NCBI GenBank assembly: GCA_003280345.1
Contig: QCFB01000010.1
Coordinates: 1 to 57,350, forward strand
Length of the DNA: 57,350 nt
Reading direction: 5' to 3'
Source of the DNA: Prochlorococcus sp. AG-363-A16
GTDB lineage: Bacteria > Cyanobacteriota > Cyanobacteriia > PCC-6307 > Cyanobiaceae
The translations under genes were made by a program, and so were the position numbers. The notes below the pieces were generated by a model, which was given only the letters and a program-made list of their open reading frames with translations, did not search any database and was not told the DNA's origin. Every line of letters begins with the position of its first letter. Position 1 is the stretch's first letter. Shown piece by piece: positions 23,537 to 32,301 of the stretch.

Positions 23537-23615
23537 ATTTTCTATATTAACTAATTAACACAGTTATTAATTTTTATTGGAATTAACTATACAACTTTTG
23601 ATTAATGCATTTAGC

Positions 23616-23771
23616 ATGCTATATAAGGCTATCTTTAAAGAACTAAGAGATGTAATAGAACGTTTGATTAAGGCAGAGATTTGTGGGTTGACTTTTGGGC
23701 TGAATTTAATTATTTGTTGGGGAGTTGCAGATTTTCAATCCTGGCTTTATAGAATTCTTATTCGTAATTAA
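23616..23771 (+). CDS. Possible 51-aa amphipathic/membrane protein
   Basis: ATG at 23616 gives MLYKAIFKELRDVIERLIK then CGLTFGLNLIICWGVADF and a short basic end. A TTG at 23577 would add 13 residues. An amphipathic helix followed by a hydrophobic one is plausible, but no family, ribosome site or neighbour supports it strongly. Confidence 0.35.
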   Translation: MLYKAIFKELRDVIERLIKAEICGLTFGLNLIICWGVADFQSWLYRILIRN

Positions 23772-23953
23772 AACTTCTTTGTAGAATCTAACTATTTTAG
23801 TTTGTTTGGCTTTAGAGTTTTCTTAAGTGCTCCTCTAAATGACTAAGTTGAATTTAGAGAAGTGTATATGAATTGGAATTGACCATTTGTATTCATACAA
23901 TTTGAGTCTGTTCAAATGTTTGCCTTTTATTAGAAACTACCTCTGACATTTTC

Positions 23954-24244
23954 ATGAACTCAACAGGAAACAAATCGAAGAAAATTAACTTTGAGATGCG
24001 TTCTCCAGCTGTTGGCGTTTTGGCGGTTGGAGTCGCTCTTTGTGGAGTAAGCCTTGCTTTGATCGCACAAAGACTTGAGCCAATTTCAGAACAGTCAAAA
24101 CTTTGGAATGGATGTGTTGAGACAACATGGAACTTTCTTGCTTCGTTACCTAGTTACGCAGTTACAAATTCAAAGGACCTTAAGGCAATGTCAGTTAATT
24201 TATGTAATGGATCAACTCCTCAACAGGCGAAACCTTCTACTTAA
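23954..24244 (+). CDS. One-helix membrane protein, paralog of the protein at 11459
   Basis: A 96-aa protein: a basic polar start (MNSTGNKSKKINFEMRS), one membrane helix (AVGVLAVGVALCGVSLALIA) and a C-terminal part QRLEPISEQSKLWNGCVE ... VNLCNGSTP. The post-helix motif R-L-x-P-I-[AS]-E-x-x-x-x-x-N-x-C-[IV]-E and the late C-NG match the 155-aa protein at 11459, making a paralogous pair. The two Cys may pair outside the cytoplasm. ATG start. No known function. Confidence 0.7.
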   Translation: MNSTGNKSKKINFEMRSPAVGVLAVGVALCGVSLALIAQRLEPISEQSKLWNGCVETTWNFLASLPSYAVTNSKDLKAMSVNLCNGSTPQQAKPST

Positions 24245-24483
24245 TACAGACTGAGGTGTTATAGAAGTTGATCAAAGTCAATGAGTCAAGCCTTATATGC
24301 TTTTTCTATGGGGAATGTCGATGTAAAGCTGTAAAAGTACAGAATATACATAGAAGATTATCCATGTTGATAAAAGTAGTATCTTGATGCTCTGTGCAGC
24401 GTTGTGGAAAATAAAGAAAATAGTTTCATTTCTATGATGGCTCTACTGTTCCGACCTAAGAAAGGTATTGGTAAGTAAAGACT

Positions 24484-24618
24484 ATGATTCATTTCCTGCA
24501 TGCTATTCAACACCCTGTTGAGGGTTGCGCTTATCTTGTATATATCAGTGTTTTAGTGCGATGGAGGTATCCAAGGAGTTGGAACAGATTTCTTGAGAGT
24601 GTTTCAGCTTCTTCCTGA
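24484..24618 (+). CDS. Possible 44-aa small protein
   Basis: ATG at 24484 opens MIHFLHAIQHPVEGCAYLVY, then a basic Trp/Arg-rich segment (VRWRYPRSWNRFLESV). The His-rich start and WRYPRSW block do not look random, but no ribosome site or relative is known to me. Confidence 0.4.
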   Translation: MIHFLHAIQHPVEGCAYLVYISVLVRWRYPRSWNRFLESVSASS

Positions 24619-24695
24619 GCTAGTTTTAATAGGCAAAATGATCGATGCCAATTCCTTGAGTTTCCGTTATGAAGTAATAACCAACCATTTTGAAC

Positions 24696-24809
24696 ATGGA
24701 AACAATTCTTCCCTTGGCCTTAGGTGGTGTTTTATGTTTTTTAGCTCTTGTAGGTATTCGTGAGCTATTGAAAGAGATAACAACTATGGCTACAAAGAAA
24801 AAAGCTTGA
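24696..24809 (+). CDS. 37-aa single-helix membrane protein
   Basis: ATG at 24696 opens METILPLALGGVLCFLALVG, followed by IRELLKEITTMATKKKA. One clean membrane helix at the N-terminus with a basic amphipathic tail, the build of small photosynthetic or respiratory subunits, though no known subunit is recognised. Upstream the DNA has no clear Shine-Dalgarno. It lies alone between longer AT-rich stretches. Confidence 0.55.
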   Translation: METILPLALGGVLCFLALVGIRELLKEITTMATKKKA

Positions 24810-25038
24810 TTTGAGAAAACATATTTCTATCCAGAATTAATTTTGAATTAAAAAATGGACTCTTTAGTCTCTAAAGGAGTTTAGACAGAAAGATATTTTT
24901 TGATCAGAAGAGAAAATTTGCCATAAAAATTTTTCAAGATTAGAAAATATGCATTAATAATTAAAATTAAGCAACCTTAGCTTAATAATTAAATTAACTT
25001 TTAACTTATTTTAGTATGAATAGTCCGCACCTTTTTTT

Positions 25039-25359
25039 TTAGATCCCCTGTGCTTCCATCGCAGCATTATGTTGTTTTTGCATTTCTACCATTTCTCCAC
25101 ATGTTAAAGCTGGCCTGTAGTTGAATTCACAGCCGAAAGCTGATCTCCAAAACATAAAATGCTTAAATAATGCCTTTGCATCTGATGCTTTACAGATAAT
25201 GCATAGTTCGCCCGACTCGGGCATGTGTAAGCGAGCAACTAATTCAAAACCTTCAAATTTGTCCATTTCTGCTCCATCCTCCATGTATTTGATAAATGCT
25301 GTATAACCTTCATCTTGGGTTTCGGAAGGTACCAAGCAACTGACGACGTAAAACTGCAT
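25039..25359 (-). CDS. DUF3303-like protein
   Basis: A 106-aa soluble alpha/beta protein beginning MQFYVVSCLVPSETQDEGY. The pattern of a strand start, FEGFELVARLHMPESGELC, IICKASDAKALFKHFMFW and NYRPALTCGEM fits DUF3303, a ferredoxin-fold (dimeric alpha-beta barrel-like) family (from memory). Function unknown. ATG start. It is divergent from the flavoprotein gene, 244 nt away from the chosen start. Confidence 0.7.
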   Translation of the reverse strand: MQFYVVSCLVPSETQDEGYTAFIKYMEDGAEMDKFEGFELVARLHMPESGELCIICKASDAKALFKHFMFWRSAFGCEFNYRPALTCGEMVEMQKQHNAAMEAQGI

Positions 25360-25603
25360 TAGCTTTAGGAGAGTTCATATTAGTAATAGCTGATTTATAC
25401 CCAAATGGCTTATTGTTGTAGGGAGATCCACAACATATTGAAAGCAGAAATTATTCTTTGGTTTGTGAATTTTGGGTTTTACTGCTTATACTTCAATTTA
25501 ATGAGAGCTGATTTTTCATCTAAAGATGAAAGTCTTGCAAGAGAAATTTCTTTCATTAATTACTAAAACAAAATCATTAAGTTGTTTATTTGACTTCTCG
25601 GGA

Positions 25604-27358
25604 ATGAATTTAACAGGCCATGAAACTTGCAGAACAGATGTGTTGGTTATTGGAAGTGGAGGAGCTGGTTTAAGGGCTGCTATTGAAGCAAAACAAATGG
25701 GCTTGGATGTAGTTGCTTTGGGTAAAAGGTCTAAGGTGGATGTCCATACTGCTCTGGCTGCTGGAGGTATTAATGCAGCCCTTGCTAATGTTGACCCTAA
25801 AGATTCTTGGCAACAACATTTTGCTGATACTTACCTTGAAGGATATGGCATTGGTGATGCAAATGTTATCGAGATCCTTGCAAAAGAATCTCCACTATTA
25901 GTTAAAGAGATAGATGAATGGGGTGCCAATTTTGCTAAACTAGAGAATGGAAAAATTGATCAAAGGTTCTTTGGAGCTCACACTTATAGAAGAACTTGTT
26001 ACTCTGGAGACTATACAGGAGTATCTATTCTAGGAGCACTAATTAATAAGGCAAATGAATTAAGAATACCAATCCATGATTCGCAATATGTTACTCGACT
26101 GTTGATTTCTAATGGTGTATGCCTAGGGGCAATGTCCTTCAATATTCATGATGGTAGGAGAACAGTATATTTGTCAGATTCTGTTGTTCTTGCCGCTGGA
26201 GGACATACACGTATCTGGAAAAAGAGCTCATCAAGGCATCTAGAAAATACGGGAGATGGTTTCTACTTAGGCTTGAAAGCAGGTTGTAAATTGAGAGATA
26301 TGGAGATGGTTCAGTTTCATCCTACAGGGATGGTTTTGCCAGAAGTTATTGAAGGCACCTTAGTTACGGAAGCTGTTAGAGGTGAAGGGGGTAAGTTGAT
26401 CAATGGGTGTGGAGAAAGATTTATGGCTAATTACGATTTAGAACGTATGGAGCTTTCAACTAGAGATAGAGTTGCTATCGCTAATTATAAAGAAATAACT
26501 GAGGGTAGAGGTACTCCAAATGGAGGTGTTTATTTGGATATCACTCATAGAGATAAGGACTTCATTATTCAAAAGCTTCCTCGCGTGTATCAACAATTTT
26601 TAGACGAGCAAATGATTGATATCTCTCAGGAACCAATGGAAGTAGCACCTACTGCCCATTATTCAATGGGTGGCTTAGTTGTTACCGCAGAGGATCATTG
26701 GACAGGAATTGAAGGTCTTTATGCCGCTGGAGAGGTAGCAGGTGGCCTTCATGGGGCAAACCGTTTAGGAGGCAACTCATTGGCAGAAATCTTGGTTTTT
26801 GGCAAGCGAGCAGGCAAGGCTGCTGCTATTAGTTCTAAAGATCAACGTGACAAAACATCATTAAGCGATGTTATTAAATCGGCTCACAATGAAATTGATA
26901 TTCAAATTAAAAATGGGAATCAACGGCCTCATGCTTTGCAACTTGAACTTAGAAATATTATGTGGAGCAATTGTGGCGTAATTAGAGACCAGAGTAAATT
27001 GAAGGACGGTTTAAATAAAGTGAATGATTTAAAGAGATATTTTCAGGAATTACAAGTTAGAAATGATTCTAATTTGAGCAAAGACTTAGTTTCTGCTTTT
27101 GATCTTAAGGCATCAATTATTTCTGCTGAAGCAACGTTAACTTCCGCTTTAGAAAGAAAGGAAAGTCGTGGCGCTCATCAAAGACTTGACTTTCCTTCTA
27201 CAAATCAACTCGAGAGAGTTACTTATTTTATAACTCTAAACAATGAAGATAGATTAGTGATTTCTAAAAATACTTTACCAGAATTAAAGAAAGGATTAGA
27301 GAATGTTGTAAAAAACACAACTCGCACGAAAAATTTTGTCGGGAAATTAATAGAGTAA
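25604..27358 (+). CDS. sdhA: Succinate dehydrogenase/fumarate reductase flavoprotein subunit
   Basis: Catalytic FAD subunit that interconverts succinate and fumarate. From ATG 25604 (MNLTGHETCRTDVLVIG) it has 584 aa; an ATG at 25526 adds 26 unconserved residues. Features in order: LVIGSGGAGLRAAIEA for FAD, VHTALAAGGINAAL with the His that binds FAD covalently (absent from aspartate oxidase NadB), MVQFHPTGMV, VTEAVRGEGGKL, MELSTRDRVA with the active-site Arg, HYSMGGL and a C-terminal RKESRGAHQRLDFP. No sdhB or membrane anchor gene is adjacent, so its partner must be elsewhere. Confidence 0.85.
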   Translation: MNLTGHETCRTDVLVIGSGGAGLRAAIEAKQMGLDVVALGKRSKVDVHTALAAGGINAALANVDPKDSWQQHFADTYLEGYGIGDANVIEILAKESPLLVKEIDEWGANFAKLENGKIDQRFFGAHTYRRTCYSGDYTGVSILGALINKANELRIPIHDSQYVTRLLISNGVCLGAMSFNIHDGRRTVYLSDSVVLAAGGHTRIWKKSSSRHLENTGDGFYLGLKAGCKLRDMEMVQFHPTGMVLPEVIEGTLVTEAVRGEGGKLINGCGERFMANYDLERMELSTRDRVAIANYKEITEGRGTPNGGVYLDITHRDKDFIIQKLPRVYQQFLDEQMIDISQEPMEVAPTAHYSMGGLVVTAEDHWTGIEGLYAAGEVAGGLHGANRLGGNSLAEILVFGKRAGKAAAISSKDQRDKTSLSDVIKSAHNEIDIQIKNGNQRPHALQLELRNIMWSNCGVIRDQSKLKDGLNKVNDLKRYFQELQVRNDSNLSKDLVSAFDLKASIISAEATLTSALERKESRGAHQRLDFPSTNQLERVTYFITLNNEDRLVISKNTLPELKKGLENVVKNTTRTKNFVGKLIE

Positions 27359-27598
27359 GTGATCAATTAGTTTTCTGACCATACTTTATTTAGTTCATAG
27401 CAACATGTTTCAGACAGTTCCTAAAAACTTATAATGAAACGTTAAAACTATTAATTTTAATTGAACATAGCTTATGTTAAGAGCTTTAAACCAATAGTAT
27501 GCTATCCAAGGTAACTAATAAGACCTTTTTTTAAGATGGTTTGATAGCCTATTAGCTATTAGATCAATTCTAGGCCACCTTTTTACTGGAATCTTTAA

Positions 27599-28369
27599 AT
27601 GAAATTAGTATTATTGGCTGGTGGCCTTGGAACTAGGCTTAGTGAAGAAACACATCTAAGACCTAAGCCAATGATAGAAATAGGAGGAAAACCTATTTTA
27701 TGGCATATTTTAAAAATTTATAGTCATTTCGGAATCAATGAATTTGTTATTTGTTGTGGATACAAAGGTTATCTAATAAAGGAATATTTTGCAAATTATT
27801 TCTTGCATACTAGCGATGTTACTTTCCACATGGACAGAGATAATCACATGGAGGTTCACCAGCGCAATAATGAACCTTGGAAAGTTACGTTGGTTGACAC
27901 AGGAGAAGATAGTCAAACGGGTGGAAGACTTAGAAGAGTTGCTTCTTTTCTAAATAATGAAACCTTTTGTTTTACATATGGAGATGGTTTGGCTGATGTA
28001 GATATTAATGCTTTAATTAATCACCATCGTAATGTTGGCCTTGAGGCAACACTTACAGCAATTCAACCCCCTGGACGCTTTGGAGCCCTGCAACTTAATG
28101 GAAATTATGTTTCACAATTTCAAGAGAAACCAGAGGGCGATAATTCATGGATAAATGGTGGCTTTTTTGTTCTTGAACCAAATGTTTTGAATCTGATAGA
28201 AGGTGATCAGACAAATTGGGAATTGGATATTTTACCTAAATTATCTGTAGCAGGAAAACTTTCTGCTTATCGACATCATGGTTTCTGGCAGCCAATGGAT
28301 ACTCTTAGAGACCGAAACCGCCTAGAGGCACTTTGGTCTAGTGGCAAGGCTCCATGGAAACTTTGGTAA
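27599..28369 (+). CDS. rfbF: Glucose-1-phosphate cytidylyltransferase
   Basis: Makes CDP-glucose from CTP and glucose 1-phosphate, the first step of CDP-deoxysugar synthesis. The 256-aa protein begins with the nucleotidyltransferase signature LVLLAGGLGTRLSEETHLRP and the substrate-specific KPMIEIGGKPILWHI; YGDGLADVDI (metal-binding Asp) and NGGFFVLEP follow. Length equals typical RfbF. It heads the surface polysaccharide cluster and is followed by rfbG. Confidence 0.95.
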   Translation: MKLVLLAGGLGTRLSEETHLRPKPMIEIGGKPILWHILKIYSHFGINEFVICCGYKGYLIKEYFANYFLHTSDVTFHMDRDNHMEVHQRNNEPWKVTLVDTGEDSQTGGRLRRVASFLNNETFCFTYGDGLADVDINALINHHRNVGLEATLTAIQPPGRFGALQLNGNYVSQFQEKPEGDNSWINGGFFVLEPNVLNLIEGDQTNWELDILPKLSVAGKLSAYRHHGFWQPMDTLRDRNRLEALWSSGKAPWKLW

Positions 28370-28386
28370 TTTCTGCTGGAGACTCT

Positions 28387-29520
28387 ATGACTATTTCACA
28401 AAACTTTTGGAAAGACAGACGTGTTTTGATTACAGGTCATACAGGCTTTAAAGGTTGTTGGTTAACGCTTTTATTACTTTCTCTGGGCGCAAAAGTATGG
28501 GGTTATTCATTGGCTCCCAAAGATGAACCCAACCTTTTTAATGGCTTGCAATTAAGTAAAGATACTTCTAACCTAAAAAATGATCAAATGCATCATAAGA
28601 TTGGCAATATTTGCGATATAGATGCACTATTTAATTATATAAACGAATCAAGTCCTGAAATAGTCTTTCACCTTGCAGCTCAACCATTAGTTCGAGAAAG
28701 TTATTCTGATCCTTTATTAACCTGGAACACAAATGTTATTGGTAGTCTTAAACTTCTTGAATGCTTGAAGTCAATTAATCATTGTTGTGCAGTTGTAATG
28801 GTTAGCACAGATAAGGTTTATGAAAATCATGAATGGGTATATGGCTATCGAGAGCTTGATCGATTGGGTGGCCATGATCCATATAGTTCAAGTAAATCTG
28901 CTATGGAGCTTGGAGTCTCAAGTTGGAGGTCTAGCTTTTGTGGGCCAGGGGATAATCAAACCCCTTATCTTGCTATTTCAACAGCACGTGCAGGCAATGT
29001 AATTGGTGGAGGCGATTACTCTCAAGACCGAATAGTTCCAGATGCAATAAGATCTCTTCAATCAGGCGTGCCTATACCTGTTAGAAATCCCTATTCAACT
29101 AGACCTTGGCAACATGTTCTAGAGCCACTTTCAGGCTATATCTCTTTAGCTCAAAGCCTTTTAGAAGAACAAGAAATAAATCCTAATCAGACTAATTCGT
29201 TTACTCAAGCTTTTAATTTTGGTCCGACGATTCAATCGAATCAACCAGTCGGAAAATTGATAGAAGAATTGCTTTTGTATTGGCCAGGCAAGTGGAGTGA
29301 TGTTTCAGACCCTTCTGCATTGCATGAAGCAGGTCTCCTTAACCTTGTTAGTGATATGGCTCGTAACAAAATTGGTTGGGAACCAAAGTGGAATTTTAAG
29401 ACAACTGTTTTTCGAACTATTAATTGGTATAAAAAAGTCAATGAGGGGAAATCACCTATGAGTTGTTGTATGGATGACATAAATAATTACTTTGAATCAA
29501 ATGTGATTGAGAATAACTAA
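28387..29520 (+). CDS. rfbG: CDP-glucose 4,6-dehydratase
   Basis: Converts CDP-glucose to CDP-4-keto-6-deoxyglucose, an extended short-chain dehydrogenase. It shows the NAD motif RVLITGHTGFKGCWL, LAAQPLVRESYSDPL, the active-site Tyr-Lys region (DPYSSSKSAMEL) and ARAGNVIGGGDY. ATG at 28387 is preferred, as GGAGA precedes it; the ATG at 28354 would overlap rfbF by 16 nt and add 11 residues. Genes for the following steps (rfbH or epimerase/reductase) are not in this cluster, so the final sugar is unknown. Confidence 0.93.
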   Translation: MTISQNFWKDRRVLITGHTGFKGCWLTLLLLSLGAKVWGYSLAPKDEPNLFNGLQLSKDTSNLKNDQMHHKIGNICDIDALFNYINESSPEIVFHLAAQPLVRESYSDPLLTWNTNVIGSLKLLECLKSINHCCAVVMVSTDKVYENHEWVYGYRELDRLGGHDPYSSSKSAMELGVSSWRSSFCGPGDNQTPYLAISTARAGNVIGGGDYSQDRIVPDAIRSLQSGVPIPVRNPYSTRPWQHVLEPLSGYISLAQSLLEEQEINPNQTNSFTQAFNFGPTIQSNQPVGKLIEELLLYWPGKWSDVSDPSALHEAGLLNLVSDMARNKIGWEPKWNFKTTVFRTINWYKKVNEGKSPMSCCMDDINNYFESNVIENN

Positions 29521-29553
29521 TTTATTTACTTTTAGTTCTTTTAATGTATTAGC

Positions 29554-30672
29554 CTATGAATTAGGTTTCCTATAATATCTTCTTTTTAATTCTTTGCTGC
29601 ATTCAATAGAATTTAGGCTAGTTTTGAAATAATGACTATAAATACTTAGAATATAAAAAGAAGATGCCTTCTCTATACTTATTAATTTGATTTTGAATGC
29701 TATTGTATATAAAAATCTGTATATTATTTTTTTTACATAGAAATATATTCTAGAATGGAAAGGTAAAATTCTTAATTTATATTTTTGCTCGCCTCTCCCT
29801 GTCTTAAACATGCCATAGATTGCCTGCTTAATGGCTTCATGAATTATAGAAATACTTGATTGCTTGACAACTTTTATTGGCAAATATTTAATGCTTTTAT
29901 TTATTAGTTCTTCTGAACTCATTTCATTTTTACCCTTTACAATATCTATTAAACTATATAGTTTGGCAAATTTCCCATGTCCCTTATCAGACGCTGGTCT
30001 CTCAGGCGGTGTATCTTCAAACCTAAGCATAAAGATCTGTTTATCATAGTAAATATTCCCCATGCTAAGAACATTCATTACAAATATACTTTCCATATAT
30101 CCAGAAACTTTTAAATCAATACATTTACATGAATTTTGCGTTGCAATTTTAAAGATTTCAGAATCTAGCAAGGCCCAAGTTATTAAAGGTTCATAAGGAT
30201 AAAAATGATTTTTAAACTTAGATATTATATTTAAGTTATTACCTAGTCTTCTATATATTGTATGACTAAATGGAAAGGAGTTTAAGCCAAGAATAGTTTT
30301 TTCAGATCTTCTTACACCAAGAATTGGACCAACTACACCAATAGATGAATTGTCTTTGCTAATTAAACTTATCCACCTTTGTAGTGTGCTTGGAAAAACA
30401 AAGTCATCATCACTTATCAACATTGCAAAGGGTGTTTCTATCATATCTGCTCCTTGCATAAGCCTCTCATGCAGGTCTTTGTTAGGTGAATGTATATATA
30501 CTATGTTGGGTGTTTGATTCAATTTATAGGCTTCATCCCAGACCGTCTTTGTTCCATCTAAAATAATAACCTTAATAAAATCATATCTATATCTTTCAAC
30601 TACATTTTTAAGTAGATCTTGTCTGTTAATAGTTGGGCAAACAAGTGATATTTTTTCTCTGCAACTTGACAT
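29554..30672 (-). CDS. Glycosyltransferase (GT2-like, TIGR00180-type)
   Basis: A 372-aa protein, probably transferring a sugar in surface glycan synthesis. The N-terminal domain has a GT-A start (KISLVCPTINRQDLLKNVVE), IILDGTKTVW and the metal-binding SDDDFVFP (about residue 90). The resemblance to TIGR00180-type transferases is from memory. The C-terminal third is basic with aromatic patches (RIYFYVKKIIYRFLYTI) that may bind the membrane. Minus strand, converging with rfbG by 34 nt. AT-rich and Lys/Ile-rich relative to core genes, as usual for acquired polysaccharide genes. Confidence 0.75.
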   Translation of the reverse strand: MSSCREKISLVCPTINRQDLLKNVVERYRYDFIKVIILDGTKTVWDEAYKLNQTPNIVYIHSPNKDLHERLMQGADMIETPFAMLISDDDFVFPSTLQRWISLISKDNSSIGVVGPILGVRRSEKTILGLNSFPFSHTIYRRLGNNLNIISKFKNHFYPYEPLITWALLDSEIFKIATQNSCKCIDLKVSGYMESIFVMNVLSMGNIYYDKQIFMLRFEDTPPERPASDKGHGKFAKLYSLIDIVKGKNEMSSEELINKSIKYLPIKVVKQSSISIIHEAIKQAIYGMFKTGRGEQKYKLRILPFHSRIYFYVKKIIYRFLYTIAFKIKLISIEKASSFYILSIYSHYFKTSLNSIECSKELKRRYYRKPNS

Positions 30673-30922
30673 TAAGTTTAAGCTATTTATATATTATAAC
30701 AATAAGGTTAAAGTCCAAAGAAGTCAATTTAAAATTTGAGAATGAAATGTATGTAAAGATCATTTGTTTATATAGTTGACATATAATCTTTATTACATCC
30801 AATTAACGGGAGTAGATTTGACCTAATCAGATTTGAACATTCTTTCTAAAAATATAATAAATATCTAATGTTCTGAAATTCATTAGTAGAGAAATAGGGC
30901 TAAGATGTATATACATTATGCT

Positions 30923-32098
30923 TTACGCATTCTTCTTGCCAATTAGGGTTATTACTTCTCCATTTGGACCTTCAAAGTCTCTTTTAATGACTTGACCTTT
31001 TTTAATTATTATACTAACAAGTCTGTACTCTTTAGGAGGAACATCGATGGCTTCAATATTTTTGTGATTGGAGCCTTTCTGGACCGAACCATACAATATT
31101 CTTTTAGGGAAGAATTTTTTCTCATGCCTTCTTTTTGAACAACTTGAATTGATTAATTGTAAAATGATAACCACAGAAAATCTTTTGAGCTTTAATGCAA
31201 GACTTAAAACTTTTAAAATAATTAGATTATTAATATTTGAGTAATTCTTTTTTGAAGAGTTTTCATTTTGTTGGATATATTTTAACCTTGCTTTGTCATA
31301 TTGAATTAAAAATGAGTCTGAAGGTTTGCTTTTCTTTTGGTTAACTCTAGCTATTATTTGAGGACTAGCAATTACTAAATAATTTAAACTCCTTATACAA
31401 TCGCATAAAAACCAATGTTCACAACCTTTTTCACCATTCCATTTAAGATTATTACACTTAAATATTTCCCCACGAATTAGAGCTGCACCACCAAACGCAC
31501 TTTTAACTACTACATGCTCACCTTGATCCCACTTTTGTCTATCTTCAGCTAGTAGAAATGGGTTTGAGGCATATGTCAAGCCAGCGTTCCCTTGCTTGTC
31601 AATTAGTGCCCAACTATCAAAATATGATGAATCAATTCCTTTGTTAAATGCATCTGAAACATTCTGAATTGTATTAGGTGTAACCATACCTACATTTGGA
31701 TTTAATTCGATTATTTCTAGCATATTTTTAAGAAGCGATGTCTCGTATAAAATATCACTATCAACGACAAATATGTAATCATATTCGACCTCATTCTTAG
31801 CAAGAATTCTTAAACATTCATTCCTATAGCTTGCTAGTGCTTTGGTACGTGTTTTTGATGGAATACTGCCCCAATTTTGAGTATGAAGCACTTCTGTGAT
31901 AAGAAAACCATTCTTATTTTGAATCCATATTTTAAGTATATTTGATGTATTGTCTTTTGAGTCATTCTCAAAGAATGAATATATAAATGAATGGCTATCT
32001 CTTAATTCTTTTTCTGCATCATCTAATTGTTTTAAGGACTTATCAATATTATCGGCGTTATTGCGCCAAAGAGAAATAACGGCAATAGTTTTATGCAC
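30923..32098 (-). CDS. Glycosyltransferase, CAP59-like
   Basis: A 391-aa protein. Motifs SLWRNNADNIDKSLKQL, SFFENDSKDNT, then RTKALASYRNECLRIL and YDYIFVVDSDI (a D-x-D metal site) match the CAP59/alpha-1,3-mannosyltransferase-like family (GT69-type), with SAFGGAALIRGEIF later. The C-terminal 120 residues are variable and basic. It probably transfers a sugar in the cytoplasm-facing synthesis of surface polysaccharide. Same strand as the gene at 29554 with a 250-nt gap, so possibly separate transcripts. The donor is unknown. Confidence 0.72.
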   Translation of the reverse strand: MHKTIAVISLWRNNADNIDKSLKQLDDAEKELRDSHSFIYSFFENDSKDNTSNILKIWIQNKNGFLITEVLHTQNWGSIPSKTRTKALASYRNECLRILAKNEVEYDYIFVVDSDILYETSLLKNMLEIIELNPNVGMVTPNTIQNVSDAFNKGIDSSYFDSWALIDKQGNAGLTYASNPFLLAEDRQKWDQGEHVVVKSAFGGAALIRGEIFKCNNLKWNGEKGCEHWFLCDCIRSLNYLVIASPQIIARVNQKKSKPSDSFLIQYDKARLKYIQQNENSSKKNYSNINNLIILKVLSLALKLKRFSVVIILQLINSSCSKRRHEKKFFPKRILYGSVQKGSNHKNIEAIDVPPKEYRLVSIIIKKGQVIKRDFEGPNGEVITLIGKKNA

Positions 32099-32301
32099 TT
32101 CTTCTTTCTATTTCAGTAATGATATGATCATAGCTATGGTGTGTCAAATAGCTTTACGTGGTTTATAAACCCTTGGTGTAGACAAAAGATATATATAATA
32201 TGACTAATCAACAATCTTCTATATATCCTCTATTATAATTGTTGTTGTTTATGTTTTACTAATTCAAGCTACGTTCTATATCTTCTGAAAGCAATAGAAA
32301 A

